A stretch of 64,000 nt of DNA, from the NCBI RefSeq assembly GCF_016598575.1, contig NZ_CP066801.1, positions 4,878,501-4,942,500 of the forward strand. The letters run 5' to 3'. The notes beneath the pieces are model-generated. The model was given only the letters and a program-made list of their open reading frames with translations. It searched no databases and was not told the DNA's origin. This DNA is from Streptomyces sp. HSG2 (GTDB taxonomy: Bacteria; Actinomycetota; Actinomycetes; Streptomycetales; Streptomycetaceae). The translations under genes and the position numbers were made by a program. Below are positions 1 to 6,875 of the stretch, piece after piece. Positions within the stretch are counted from its first letter, which is position 1. The number at the start of each line of letters is the position of its first letter.

Positions 1-1014
1 GCCCGGAACGCCGTGGCCGTCTGCACCGGCAGCCGGGCGCTCCTGCCCGACCTGCCGGGTCTCGCCGAGGCGCGACCCTGGACCAGCCGGGAGGCCACCA
101 GCGCCACGTCGGCGCCCGAGCGGTTGATCGTGGTCGGAGGTGGCGTCGTCGCCGTCGAGATGGCCACCGCCTGGCAGGCCCTGGGCTCACGGGTCACCCT
201 GTTGGTCAGGGGCGACGGCCTGCTGCGCCGTATGGAGCCGTTCGCCGGGGAACTCCTCGCCGAGTCCCTCGCCGAGGCCGGGGTCGACATCCGCACCGGC
301 GCCGCCGTCGTCTCCGTCTCCCGCGCCCACGGGACGGTCGTCGCCGTCACCGACGCGGGGGACCGCTTCGAGGCGGACGAGATCCTGTTCGCCACCGGAC
401 GCGCCCCCCGGACGGACGATCTCGGACTGGAGACGGTCGGGCTGGAACCGGGTTCCTGGCTGCGCGTCGACGACACCCTCCGGGTGCCCGACCGGGACTG
501 GCTCTACGCGGTGGGCGACGTCAACCACCGGGCACTGCTCACTCACCAGGGGAAGTATCAGGCCCGGATCGCCGGCGACGCCATCGCGGCCCGGGCGGCC
601 GGCCCGACGCCGGGAAGCGCCGTCGGTGAGGTGCCCACCGCGGTGGCGGACCGCGGGGCCGTGCCGCAGGTGATTTTCTCCGACCCGGAGGCGGCCTCGG
701 TCGGTCTGTCGCTGGCCGAGGCGGAGAAGGCGGGCCACCGGGTCCGGGCCGTCGACGTCGACTTGTCCACGGTGGCGGGCGCGGGCCTGTTTCGCGAGGG
801 CTACCGGGGGCAGGCTCGCATGGTCGTCGATCTGGACGACGAGACGCTGCGCGGCGTGACCTTCGTCGGTCCCGGTGTGGGAGAGCTGCTGCACTCGGCC
901 ACCGTCGCGGTGGCGGGCCGGGTACCCATCGGCCGGCTGTGGCACGCGGTGCCGTCCTACCCGACGCTGAGCGAGGTCTGGCTGCGGCTTCTGGAGACCT
1001 ACCGGGACGACTGA
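1..1014 (+). CDS. FAD/NAD(P)-dependent pyridine-nucleotide oxidoreductase, 5' end outside window
   Basis: The frame is open from the left edge, so the true start lies upstream; 337 codons are visible. They carry the second half of a two-dinucleotide-binding flavoprotein of the dihydrolipoamide dehydrogenase/mercuric reductase family: a VVGGGVVAVEMA nucleotide-binding turn, an AVGDVNHRALLTHQG segment that contacts FAD, and the C-terminal dimerisation domain. Disulfide reductases of this family end in a His-Pro-Thr-Leu-Ser-Glu motif whose His is the catalytic base. Here the equivalent reads YPTLSE, so the His is replaced by Tyr. The redox cysteines would be upstream and cannot be checked. I infer a flavin oxidoreductase of unknown substrate, not a classical disulfide reductase. 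Confidence 0.85.
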   Translation, partial: ARNAVAVCTGSRALLPDLPGLAEARPWTSREATSATSAPERLIVVGGGVVAVEMATAWQALGSRVTLLVRGDGLLRRMEPFAGELLAESLAEAGVDIRTGAAVVSVSRAHGTVVAVTDAGDRFEADEILFATGRAPRTDDLGLETVGLEPGSWLRVDDTLRVPDRDWLYAVGDVNHRALLTHQGKYQARIAGDAIAARAAGPTPGSAVGEVPTAVADRGAVPQVIFSDPEAASVGLSLAEAEKAGHRVRAVDVDLSTVAGAGLFREGYRGQARMVVDLDDETLRGVTFVGPGVGELLHSATVAVAGRVPIGRLWHAVPSYPTLSEVWLRLLETYRDD

Positions 1015-1032
1015 GGGCGGCCCCCCCACGCG

Positions 1033-1080
1033 CGACCGCGTGGAGACGCATCGAGCACCCCCCCCGTCTCCGCGCGGTCG
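1033..1080. terminator. Probable bidirectional terminator
   Basis: A 15-bp inverted repeat (left arm CGACCGCGTGGAGAC at 1033-1047, right arm at 1066-1080) has a single mismatch and an 18-nt C-rich loop. It sits between the convergent flavoprotein gene and the small gene ending at 1098, so it could end transcription from both sides. There is no T-tract, which is usual for Streptomyces terminators. Confidence 0.55.
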
Positions 1081-1097
1081 AGTGGTCGGTCCCGCCG

Positions 1098-1292
1098 TCA
1101 GCCGATCTCGTGGGTGACCGCCGCGCCGCCGATGCCGACCACGGCGATCAGGGTGAGGCAGATCGCCACGCTCGCGGCGATGGCGACGGGCGGAGCGTCC
1201 ACGCCGAAGCGTCCCCGAGCGTCCTCGGTCAGCGCGGTCGTCGCCTCGGCCGAAAGCCGGCGGGCGATGCTGTCGTTGCCTGTCGTGGCCAT
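1098..1292 (-). CDS. Small single-pass membrane protein, function unknown
   Basis: The predicted 64-residue protein has a charged N-terminal half (residues about 1-33) and one hydrophobic helix near the C-terminus (PPVAIAASVAICLTLIAVVG), ending GGAAVTHEIG. The first in-frame ATG is at 1298, but the ribosome site AGAGGG directly abuts that codon. The second ATG at 1292 has normal spacing of about 6 nt, so I chose it. I do not recognise the family. Small hydrophobic proteins like this are common and poorly characterised in Streptomyces. The single Cys lies inside the helix, and nothing suggests a RiPP precursor. Confidence 0.5.
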   Translation of the reverse strand: MATTGNDSIARRLSAEATTALTEDARGRFGVDAPPVAIAASVAICLTLIAVVGIGGAAVTHEIG

Positions 1293-1465
1293 CTTCATCC
1301 CTCTGTCTCGACGGCGTGACTCCGTGGTCGGACGGTCTTCTCACACGATGCCGAGAGGGGGGGGAGGGCCACCTCCCCCGGGTGGCCCCACTCGTGGGGG
1401 AAGGACCTCCCCCCGATCAGGGGAGCGCTCCGGCAGGGCCGTGGGGCCGCCGGGCTCCCGGGACA

Positions 1466-1479
1466 GGGCCGGGCGGCCC
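1466..1479. promoter_or_regulatory. Candidate dormancy-regulator box GGGCCGGGCGGCCC
   Basis: This inverted repeat GGGCCG-GG-CGGCCC lies 63 bp upstream of the ATG at 1543. The same GGGCCG-NN-CGGCCC pattern occurs before the response regulator at 10201 and the universal stress gene at 12998. I infer that the NarL-type regulator encoded at 10201 may bind here. In DNA this GC-rich, chance occurrence cannot be excluded. Confidence 0.4.
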
Positions 1480-1542
1480 GTGCGCCGACCGAGGGGGCGT
1501 GGCACTTTGGAGAAAGCACCCCTGCGGCGGAGGGCGACCAGT

Positions 1543-2436
1543 ATGCGAGCTCACCTGGGAGACCACCTCGTCGTCGAAGGCCCGTCGACCGGAGCGACCG
1601 GGCGTGACGGCGAGATCGTCGGTCTGCGTCACGAGGACGGCACCCCTCCCTACGACGTGCGGTGGTCGGACACGGACGAGGTCACCCTGGTGTTTCCCGG
1701 GCCCGACGCGCACATCCGACCCCAGACCGACGGCGGGCGGTCCGCCGCCGCCCCCGGGGGCCGGCACGGGCGCCGCGGAGGGACGGCGGGCGCCCTAACC
1801 GACATCGGCAGGCGCATCGCCGTCGAGCGCCGCAGGCGGGGACTGAGCAGGGAGGAGACGGCCCGCCGCGCGCGGATGGCACCCGGCTACCTCGCCTACC
1901 TGGAGGAGCGTCCCGCCGACCCCAGCGTGGCGACCCTCATCCGGCTCGCCGACGCCCTGGAGACCACCGTCGGCGAATTGCGCGGCGGCGGTGCCGACCT
2001 GCCTCCCGGTCGAGGACGAGCCATGCTGCGGCCCCGGCTGCGCGACCTGGACGCTCGGGAGTGCCGAGGGCTCCTGTCGACGCACGGAGTGGGCCGACTC
2101 GCGGTGAGAGAGCCCGACGGCAGCCCGGCCATCGTTCCCGTCAACTACGAGACCGTCGGCGACACGATCGTCTTCCGCACCGCCCCCGACTCCGTCCCCG
2201 CGTCGGCCGTGGGGACGGAGGTCGCCTTCGAGGTCGATCACGTGGACGAGGCACTCGGCCGGGGCTGGAGCGTGCTGGCCGTGGGTCCGGCGCGGGCGGT
2301 GACCGAGCCGGCCGCCGTGCGGCGGCTCGCCGAGGGCGCCCGTACCGTGCCGTGGGCCGGAGGAGAGCGCGACGTGTGGGTGTCGATCGAGCCCACCCGT
2401 CTGACGGGGCGCCGCATCACACCGGCCGACCCCTGA
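1543..2436 (+). CDS. DUF1918 / XRE helix-turn-helix / pyridoxamine-oxidase-like three-domain protein
   Basis: The 297-residue protein joins three modules. Residues 1-60 are a DUF1918 small barrel (MRAHLGDHLVVEGPSTG start, DVRWSDTDEV). Residues about 86-148 are an XRE-type helix-turn-helix (GLSREETARRARMAPGYLAY, then PSVATLIRLADALETTVGEL). Residues about 162-297 are a PNPOx split barrel (GVGRLAVREPDGSPAIVPVNY, then EVAFEVDHVDE and GWSVLAVGPAR). The ATG at 1543 is preceded by GGAGGG at 8-nt spacing; the longer open frame upstream lacks such a site. Split barrels of this type bind flavin or F420 or are degenerate. I infer a redox-linked DNA-binding regulator or stress protein tied to the island at 10-20 kb, because a candidate shared box precedes it. 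The operon looks monocistronic. Confidence 0.8.
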   Translation: MRAHLGDHLVVEGPSTGATGRDGEIVGLRHEDGTPPYDVRWSDTDEVTLVFPGPDAHIRPQTDGGRSAAAPGGRHGRRGGTAGALTDIGRRIAVERRRRGLSREETARRARMAPGYLAYLEERPADPSVATLIRLADALETTVGELRGGGADLPPGRGRAMLRPRLRDLDARECRGLLSTHGVGRLAVREPDGSPAIVPVNYETVGDTIVFRTAPDSVPASAVGTEVAFEVDHVDEALGRGWSVLAVGPARAVTEPAAVRRLAEGARTVPWAGGERDVWVSIEPTRLTGRRITPADP

Positions 2437-2673
2437 CCGCGCGCGTGACCGCGAGGCGGTGGAGTGCGCAACCCTCCTCCCCTGCGCCCGGGAAGGGCTT
2501 CAGGGCGACGGAGGGCACCGGCCCCGCGGCTCGCGCGGAGCGCGGCGGGTGCCCCGACCGCACGTCGCAGGTGTGCGTCCACTCCCGCTCCGCGACGCCA
2601 CGACGTCGTCGCCGTGCGAGGAGCGGATATCAGGACCCGGGCCGATACGAGGGCGCGCCTCGCGGACCCCCCG

Positions 2674-3498
2674 TCAGTTCACCACGGCCCCGATCTCCGG
2701 CGCCGGCTCGTTGTCGTAGTTGGCCCAGCTGAAGTGGTCCAGGACCGCCTTGAACCACGACTCGTCCTCGACCATCCGCTTCAGGGCGTCGTTGATCCCC
2801 TCGACCAACTCCGGGTTGCCCTTCTTGACCCCTATGCCGTAGTTCTCGTTGCTCAACTGCAGCCCGGCCAGCTCGAACTTGTTGACGTACTGCTCCTGCG
2901 ACGCGTAGCCGGCGAGGATGGCGTCGTCGGTGGTGACCGCGTCGACGTCGCCGTCGGCGAGGGACTCCAGGCACGCGGCGTAGGAGTCGAGGGTCTCGAG
3001 TTCGGCGTCCTTGGCGAAGTCGTCCTTGACGTTCTGGGCGGAGGTGGAGCCGGACACCGAGCACAGCTTCTTGCCGTTGAGGTCCTCGACGTCCTCTATC
3101 TCCCCGTGCACGCGGACCAGGAGGTCCTGATGGGCCAGCAGATAGGGGCCGGCGAAGTCGACCTGCTGCCGTCGCTCGTCGGTTATGGAGTACGTCGCGA
3201 CGACGAAGTCGACCGCTCCGCTGGTGAGCGCGTCCTCGCGGTCCGCGCTCTTCGTCTCCTTGAAGTCGATGGCGTCCTTGTCGTAGCCGAGCTCCCTGGC
3301 CACGTATCTGGCGACGTCCACGTCGAAGCCGGTGAAGGTGCCGTCGTCCTTGCGCAGACTCAGGCCCGGCTGGTCGTACTTGACGCCGATGCTGATCCTC
3401 TCGCCGAGACCGTAGTCCTTCTCGGACGAGCAACCGGTGGCGGAGACGGCGAGCGCGAGCGCGGAGGCCGAGGCGACGGCGACCCTACGAGACTGCAT
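2674..3498 (-). CDS. Glutamate-type ABC transporter substrate-binding lipoprotein (GluB-like), orphan
   Basis: The 274-residue protein has a basic, hydrophobic signal peptide ending in a lipobox (SATGC), so the mature protein is predicted to be lipidated and anchored outside the membrane. The body is a family-3 solute-binding protein with the motifs FTGFDVDVARYVA, FVVATYSITDERRQQVDFAGPY and CLESLADGDVDAVTTDD, all typical of polar amino-acid binders such as GluB. The ATG at 3498 has AGAGGGAAG upstream; an earlier ATG at 3522 has no ribosome site. The usual ATPase and permease genes (gluA, gluC, gluD) are not adjacent, so it is an orphan that must use a transporter encoded elsewhere or act as a sensor. 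Confidence 0.85.
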   Translation of the reverse strand: MQSRRVAVASASALALAVSATGCSSEKDYGLGERISIGVKYDQPGLSLRKDDGTFTGFDVDVARYVARELGYDKDAIDFKETKSADREDALTSGAVDFVVATYSITDERRQQVDFAGPYLLAHQDLLVRVHGEIEDVEDLNGKKLCSVSGSTSAQNVKDDFAKDAELETLDSYAACLESLADGDVDAVTTDDAILAGYASQEQYVNKFELAGLQLSNENYGIGVKKGNPELVEGINDALKRMVEDESWFKAVLDHFSWANYDNEPAPEIGAVVN

Positions 3499-3950
3499 GC
3501 GGTGCTTCCCTCTGTGGTTCATGGCGTGACGGGACGGCTGAGCCGTCACGCCCTGGGCGGCAGGGGGAGGGGAAGCGACGAACCACGCGGGACACGCGGC
3601 GGCGGCATGCCGAGTAAGCCCATCGGCTTCCTGTTCCGTCCTGCCCGGGCAGGGGGGAACCTAAGCACACGCGGTACCGCCGGCGGCAGTCCGCGCGCCC
3701 GGATTTGAGGTCGATTTGAGGTTGCGGTGGTGTCGAGTCGGTCATGTCCGGACTGTGACGCCGTCCGATGTCCGACGCGGTTCTGTGTGGCGGTCACCCC
3801 GGTCGCGTAAGAAGCTGGAAGGGAGGCAGCCGGACCGGGGAGGTCGCCCGAGGAAGGCCGGCCGACGGCGTGCGGGGGCGTCGAAGCCGTTCGGCGACCG
3901 GCCCGGGGCGGCCGGTGACAGCGGACCGGCGACGAGCTGGAGGCCGAGCC
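3499..3950. promoter_or_regulatory. Divergent intergenic region with structured GluB leader
   Basis: This 452-bp region separates the minus-strand binding-protein gene from the plus-strand gene at 3951. Read on the minus strand it contains short inverted repeats such as CCTGCCCGGGCAGG and GCCGATGG..CTCGGC, so a long structured leader of the lipoprotein mRNA is possible. I found no match to a riboswitch class I know. A direct repeat is listed separately. Confidence 0.35.
3702..3722. promoter_or_regulatory. Two direct repeats GATTTGAGGT with 11-bp period
   Basis: GATTTGAGGT occurs at 3702-3711 and again at 3713-3722, a spacing of exactly one helical turn. OmpR/PhoB-family regulators bind direct repeats with this 11-bp period. 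The site is AT-richer than its surroundings and lies about 200 bp upstream of the binding-protein start. The regulator is unknown. Confidence 0.4.
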
Positions 3951-4547
3951 ATGGGCGCATCGCATCCCTCGCATCCGACCGGGCCTCGGCCCCCGGGTGG
4001 TTCGGGCGGACCGAACCCGCTCAGACGGGGGTGCGACCGTTTCGAGGACTGGTTCCGCCGTGCGCTGTACGTCCTGTTCGTCGTCGGCCTTCCGGTCGCC
4101 GCCATCACCGCCGGGCAGGCGTCCTACGACTCCTCCATGAGCACGGTGCGGTCGCAGTCGGCCGAGCGGGAGGCCGTGACCGCGCGGGTGACGGAGCGTG
4201 TCCCGGGTGACAGCCGGGGAGCGGAGTACCCGGCCGAGGTCCGCTGGACGGACGACCGGGGAGAGATCCGGACGGCGACCGCGATGGTCCAGTCCGGCAC
4301 CGCCAAGGGCGCCGAGGAGCGCGTGTGGGTCGATCGGGAAGGAGCGGTGACCGGTCCGCCGATGTCCGCCGCGGAGGCGCGCACCGCCGGCTGGTTCACC
4401 GGCGGGCTGACGGCCCTGGCCGTGGCGGTCACCGCGAGCGGGCTGCGCGCGGGCGTGCGGGTGGCCGTGGACCGACGGCGCTACGCCCGGTGGGCGTCCG
4501 AGTGGGACCGGGTGGAGCCGCTGTGGTCGGCGCGTTTCACCCGGTGA
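3951..4547 (+). CDS. Rv1733c-like two-helix membrane protein
   Basis: The 198-residue protein has a Pro/Gly-rich cytoplasmic N-terminus, a first membrane helix at about 38-56 (ALYVLFVVGLPVAAITAG), a polar middle domain of about 80 residues and a second helix at about 145-163 (GGLTALAVAVTASGLRAGV). This layout matches the Rv1733c family. In Mycobacterium tuberculosis Rv1733c belongs to the DosR dormancy regulon, which fits the neighbouring dormancy-type island. GGAGG with 7-nt spacing supports the ATG at 3951. The molecular role is unknown. Confidence 0.75.
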   Translation: MGASHPSHPTGPRPPGGSGGPNPLRRGCDRFEDWFRRALYVLFVVGLPVAAITAGQASYDSSMSTVRSQSAEREAVTARVTERVPGDSRGAEYPAEVRWTDDRGEIRTATAMVQSGTAKGAEERVWVDREGAVTGPPMSAAEARTAGWFTGGLTALAVAVTASGLRAGVRVAVDRRRYARWASEWDRVEPLWSARFTR

Positions 4548-4601
4548 CCCGTTTCCCGACCGGTGCCGCGCCGGGCGTGGTGCCCGGGAGTCCGGCCGGT
4601 C

Positions 4602-4904
4602 TCAGTCGGGCGCGTAGGTGAGGCAGTCGATCTCGTCCCGCCGGTATCCGACGGTGACGGCCGGTGCGTGGCACTCCAGCTCGCGGTTGTGCCGGCAGTC
4701 GGCCATCTTGCAGGCTCCCACCCGGCCCGTGTCGGGAGCCTCCCCGCCCTTGGTGTCCGAGCTGAGGTAGGTGTCGCAGATGGCGCCGTGGATGTCGCCC
4801 ACCGTGATCGCGGCGGCGCGGCAGGAGCGGCCGCGGTTGTACGCGCAGCTCTCCGCCGAGCATTCGCTGATCACGGGCAACCGCATGACCGGTGCGCTCG
4901 ACAT
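4602..4904 (-). CDS. Protein with two DUF1540 cysteine motifs
   Basis: The 100-residue protein carries two copies of a small Cys-rich unit: CSAESCAYNRGRSCRAAAI followed by a later Cys (residues about 15-45), and CKMADCRHNRELECHAPAV followed by a later Cys (residues about 65-95). This is the DUF1540 pattern, a short motif likely to bind a metal ion. The two halves read like an internal duplication. No partner gene suggests a process. The ORF is compact, uses typical codons and starts at an ATG preceded by GGAGAAGGG. Confidence 0.8.
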   Translation of the reverse strand: MSSAPVMRLPVISECSAESCAYNRGRSCRAAAITVGDIHGAICDTYLSSDTKGGEAPDTGRVGACKMADCRHNRELECHAPAVTVGYRRDEIDCLTYAPD

Positions 4905-5054
4905 GTCCGTCCCTTCTCCGCGGGTCCGGTGGGGCCGGGGGGCCGTCGGCCGCGCCTTGGCGCCGACGGGATCGCGTTCCCACCTCGCTATCCAGGGTCG
5001 GCGAGCGGGCGCCCCCGCGCATCTTCGAGTGCCCGGGGCGGACGGGGCCGGCGG

Positions 5055-6212
5055 TCAGGGGGCCGCACGGGAGACCGCGGTCGGGCCGGCGCCGACGAAG
5101 CGTGTGATCACCGGCCCGGCCACCGCCAGGATCAGCACGTAGGCCGCGACCAGGGCGCCGAGGGCCTGGTGCCCGGTGCCCAGGAGTCCGACCACGACGA
5201 CGGAGAACTCCCCGCGCGCGATCAGCGCCGAGCCGGCCCGGAGCCGGCCCGCCCGGCGGGCGCCTTCCCGCCGGGCCGCGTACCAGCCCGAGGCCACTTT
5301 CGTCAGCGCCGTCACCGCCGCCAGTGCGAGCGCCGCCGGCAGGACCGGCGGCAGGGCGTCCGGCCGGACCGACAGTCCGATCGCGAGGAAGAAGACGGCG
5401 GCGAACAGGTCCCGCAGGGGACCCAGGACCCGACGGGTGCGTTCGGCCGCGTCACCGGTGAGCGAGAGGCCGACCAGGAAGGCGCCGACGGCGGCGGAGA
5501 TGTGGGCCGCCTCCGCCAGTGCCGCGACGATCAGCGTCACGCCCAGGACCCGCAACAACAGCTGCTCGGACTCGGGATGGGCGAGCAGCCGTCCCAGCCG
5601 GTGCCCCCATCGGTAGGACACCGTGAACGCCGTGACCAGGGATCCCAGGGCGAGCAGGACGCCGATCAGGGCCTGCGGCCAGGTGCCGCCGGTGGCAACG
5701 ACCGCCAGGAGCGGCAGGTAGGCCGCCATGGCGAAGTCCTCCAACACCAGGACCGACAGAACGGCGGGGGTCTCCCGGTTGCCCAGTCGGCCCAGATCGG
5801 CGAGAAGCCGGGCGACGATCCCGGACGAGGAGATGTAGGTGACGCCGGCCAGGGCCAGGACGCCGGCGAAGTCGAGGCCGAGCAACAGGCCCGCCAGGGC
5901 CCCGGGCACCGCGTTCGACACGAGGTCGACCACTGCGGACGGCAGGTGGTGGCGCATCCCGGCGGTGAACTCCGGGACGCTGAAGTCCAGACCGAGGACG
6001 AGAAGGAGCAGGACGACGCCGATGCCGGCCCCCGTCTCGACGAAGGGGCCGGCCGCCGCGACGGGTGCGACGCCCCCCTCGCCGAGGGCCAACCCCGCGA
6101 GGAGGTAGAGCGGGACGGGGGACAGCGCGACGCGGCGGGCCAGCGCCCCGAGCACACTGAGCGCGGCGAGGATCACGCCGAGCTCCAGCATGAGGGCGAC
6201 CGAGATGTGCAC
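5055..6212 (-). CDS. CPA2-family cation:proton antiporter (KhtU/KefB-like)
   Basis: The 385-residue protein is almost entirely hydrophobic, with about 11-12 membrane helices and the CPA2 exchanger pattern (LLVLGLDFSVPEF, SSSGIVARLLADLGRL, LSLTGDAAERTRRVLGP, ALIARGEFSVVVVGLLG). There is no C-terminal RCK domain; that role falls to the gene just upstream. It starts with GTG at 6212, six bases after the stop of its partner, so the pair is probably translationally coupled. By analogy with the Bacillus KhtTU pair it would export potassium in exchange for protons. That substrate is inferred. Confidence 0.85.
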   Translation of the reverse strand: MHISVALMLELGVILAALSVLGALARRVALSPVPLYLLAGLALGEGGVAPVAAAGPFVETGAGIGVVLLLLVLGLDFSVPEFTAGMRHHLPSAVVDLVSNAVPGALAGLLLGLDFAGVLALAGVTYISSSGIVARLLADLGRLGNRETPAVLSVLVLEDFAMAAYLPLLAVVATGGTWPQALIGVLLALGSLVTAFTVSYRWGHRLGRLLAHPESEQLLLRVLGVTLIVAALAEAAHISAAVGAFLVGLSLTGDAAERTRRVLGPLRDLFAAVFFLAIGLSVRPDALPPVLPAALALAAVTALTKVASGWYAARREGARRAGRLRAGSALIARGEFSVVVVGLLGTGHQALGALVAAYVLILAVAGPVITRFVGAGPTAVSRAAP

Positions 6213-6218
6213 CGGGTC

Positions 6219-6698
6219 TCAGCCCTGGATGAGCTGTTCCAGCGCGGTGAGGCCCTGGCGTGTCCCGATGGCCACCAGGACGTCCCCGGAGCGCAGTACC
6301 TGTTCCGGGCCGGGTGACGGGATCACCCGCTCGCCCCGCACCACCGCCACGATCGAGGCGCCGGTCAGGGTACGCGCCCGGGTCTCCCCGAGGGGGTGCC
6401 CGGCGAAGGGGCCGCCGGCGCGCACCTCCACCTGCCCGGCACCCAGTCCGGGGACCTCCCGGGTGAGGTCGGCGAAGCGCTCGGCGATCCGGGGTGCGCC
6501 CAGGATCTCGGCCAGGGTCTCGGCCTCCTCCTCGGTGAGACGGAGGGCGAAGCGGGCGGCGTCCGGGTCCGTCGTGGCGTAGACCAGTAGTTCGAAGTCG
6601 CCCGTGCGCAGCGCCACCAAGCCGATCCGGTCGCCGTCGCGGTTGACGAACTCGTAGCGGAGCCCTACGCCTGGCAGGAGAACCTCGGTGACGTCCAT
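6219..6698 (-). CDS. KhtT-like regulatory subunit of the antiporter (TrkA-C/RCK_C domain)
   Basis: The 159-residue soluble protein has an N-terminal domain (MDVTEVLLPGVGLRYEF, GDRIGLVALRTGDFELLVY) and a C-terminal RCK_C/TrkA-C domain from about residue 80 (AGGPFAGHPLGETRARTLTG, RSGDVLVAIGTRQGL). Such subunits bind nucleotide and gate the partner CPA2 antiporter. It is the first gene of a two-gene operon. Its start faces the persulfide gene at 6876 across a 177-bp divergent region containing two CstR-type operators, so the repressor could also influence it. Confidence 0.82.
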   Translation of the reverse strand: MDVTEVLLPGVGLRYEFVNRDGDRIGLVALRTGDFELLVYATTDPDAARFALRLTEEEAETLAEILGAPRIAERFADLTREVPGLGAGQVEVRAGGPFAGHPLGETRARTLTGASIVAVVRGERVIPSPGPEQVLRSGDVLVAIGTRQGLTALEQLIQG

Positions 6699-6801
6699 GG
6701 CGCCATCATCAGGGCCGGGGGCGCACCGGATCACCTGGCGCTCCGCCGTTCGGTCGGGGGCCGTACGGGGGCGAATCCGGCCGGAAGGCGCCGTGTACCG
6801 A

Positions 6802-6818
6802 ATACCCCCGGGGGTAAT
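6802..6818. promoter_or_regulatory. CstR/CsoR-type operator 1
   Basis: ATACCCCCGGGGGTAAT contains the perfect palindrome TACCCCCGGGGGTA. CsoR-family repressors bind G-tract palindromes flanked by TA/AT like this one. The repressor gene at 9144-9431 lies in the same module, and a third copy is in that gene's own promoter. Confidence 0.8.
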
Positions 6819-6833
6819 GATAAGGTCGACGGC

Positions 6834-6850
6834 ATACCCCGGGGGGTAAT
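6834..6850. promoter_or_regulatory. CstR/CsoR-type operator 2
   Basis: ATACCCCGGGGGGTAAT is a near-copy of operator 1, with centres about 32 bp apart, close to three helical turns. That would place two repressor tetramers on the same face of the DNA between the divergent antiporter and persulfide genes. Confidence 0.8.
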
Positions 6851-6875
6851 TGTTTCCCGTGAGAGGAGTGCTCGC

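Noticed and set aside
3550..3700. Possible riboswitch in the binding-protein leader
   Set aside because: I compared it from memory with the c-di-AMP, cobalamin, TPP and SAM classes and found none of their conserved cores; only generic GC-rich hairpins are visible.
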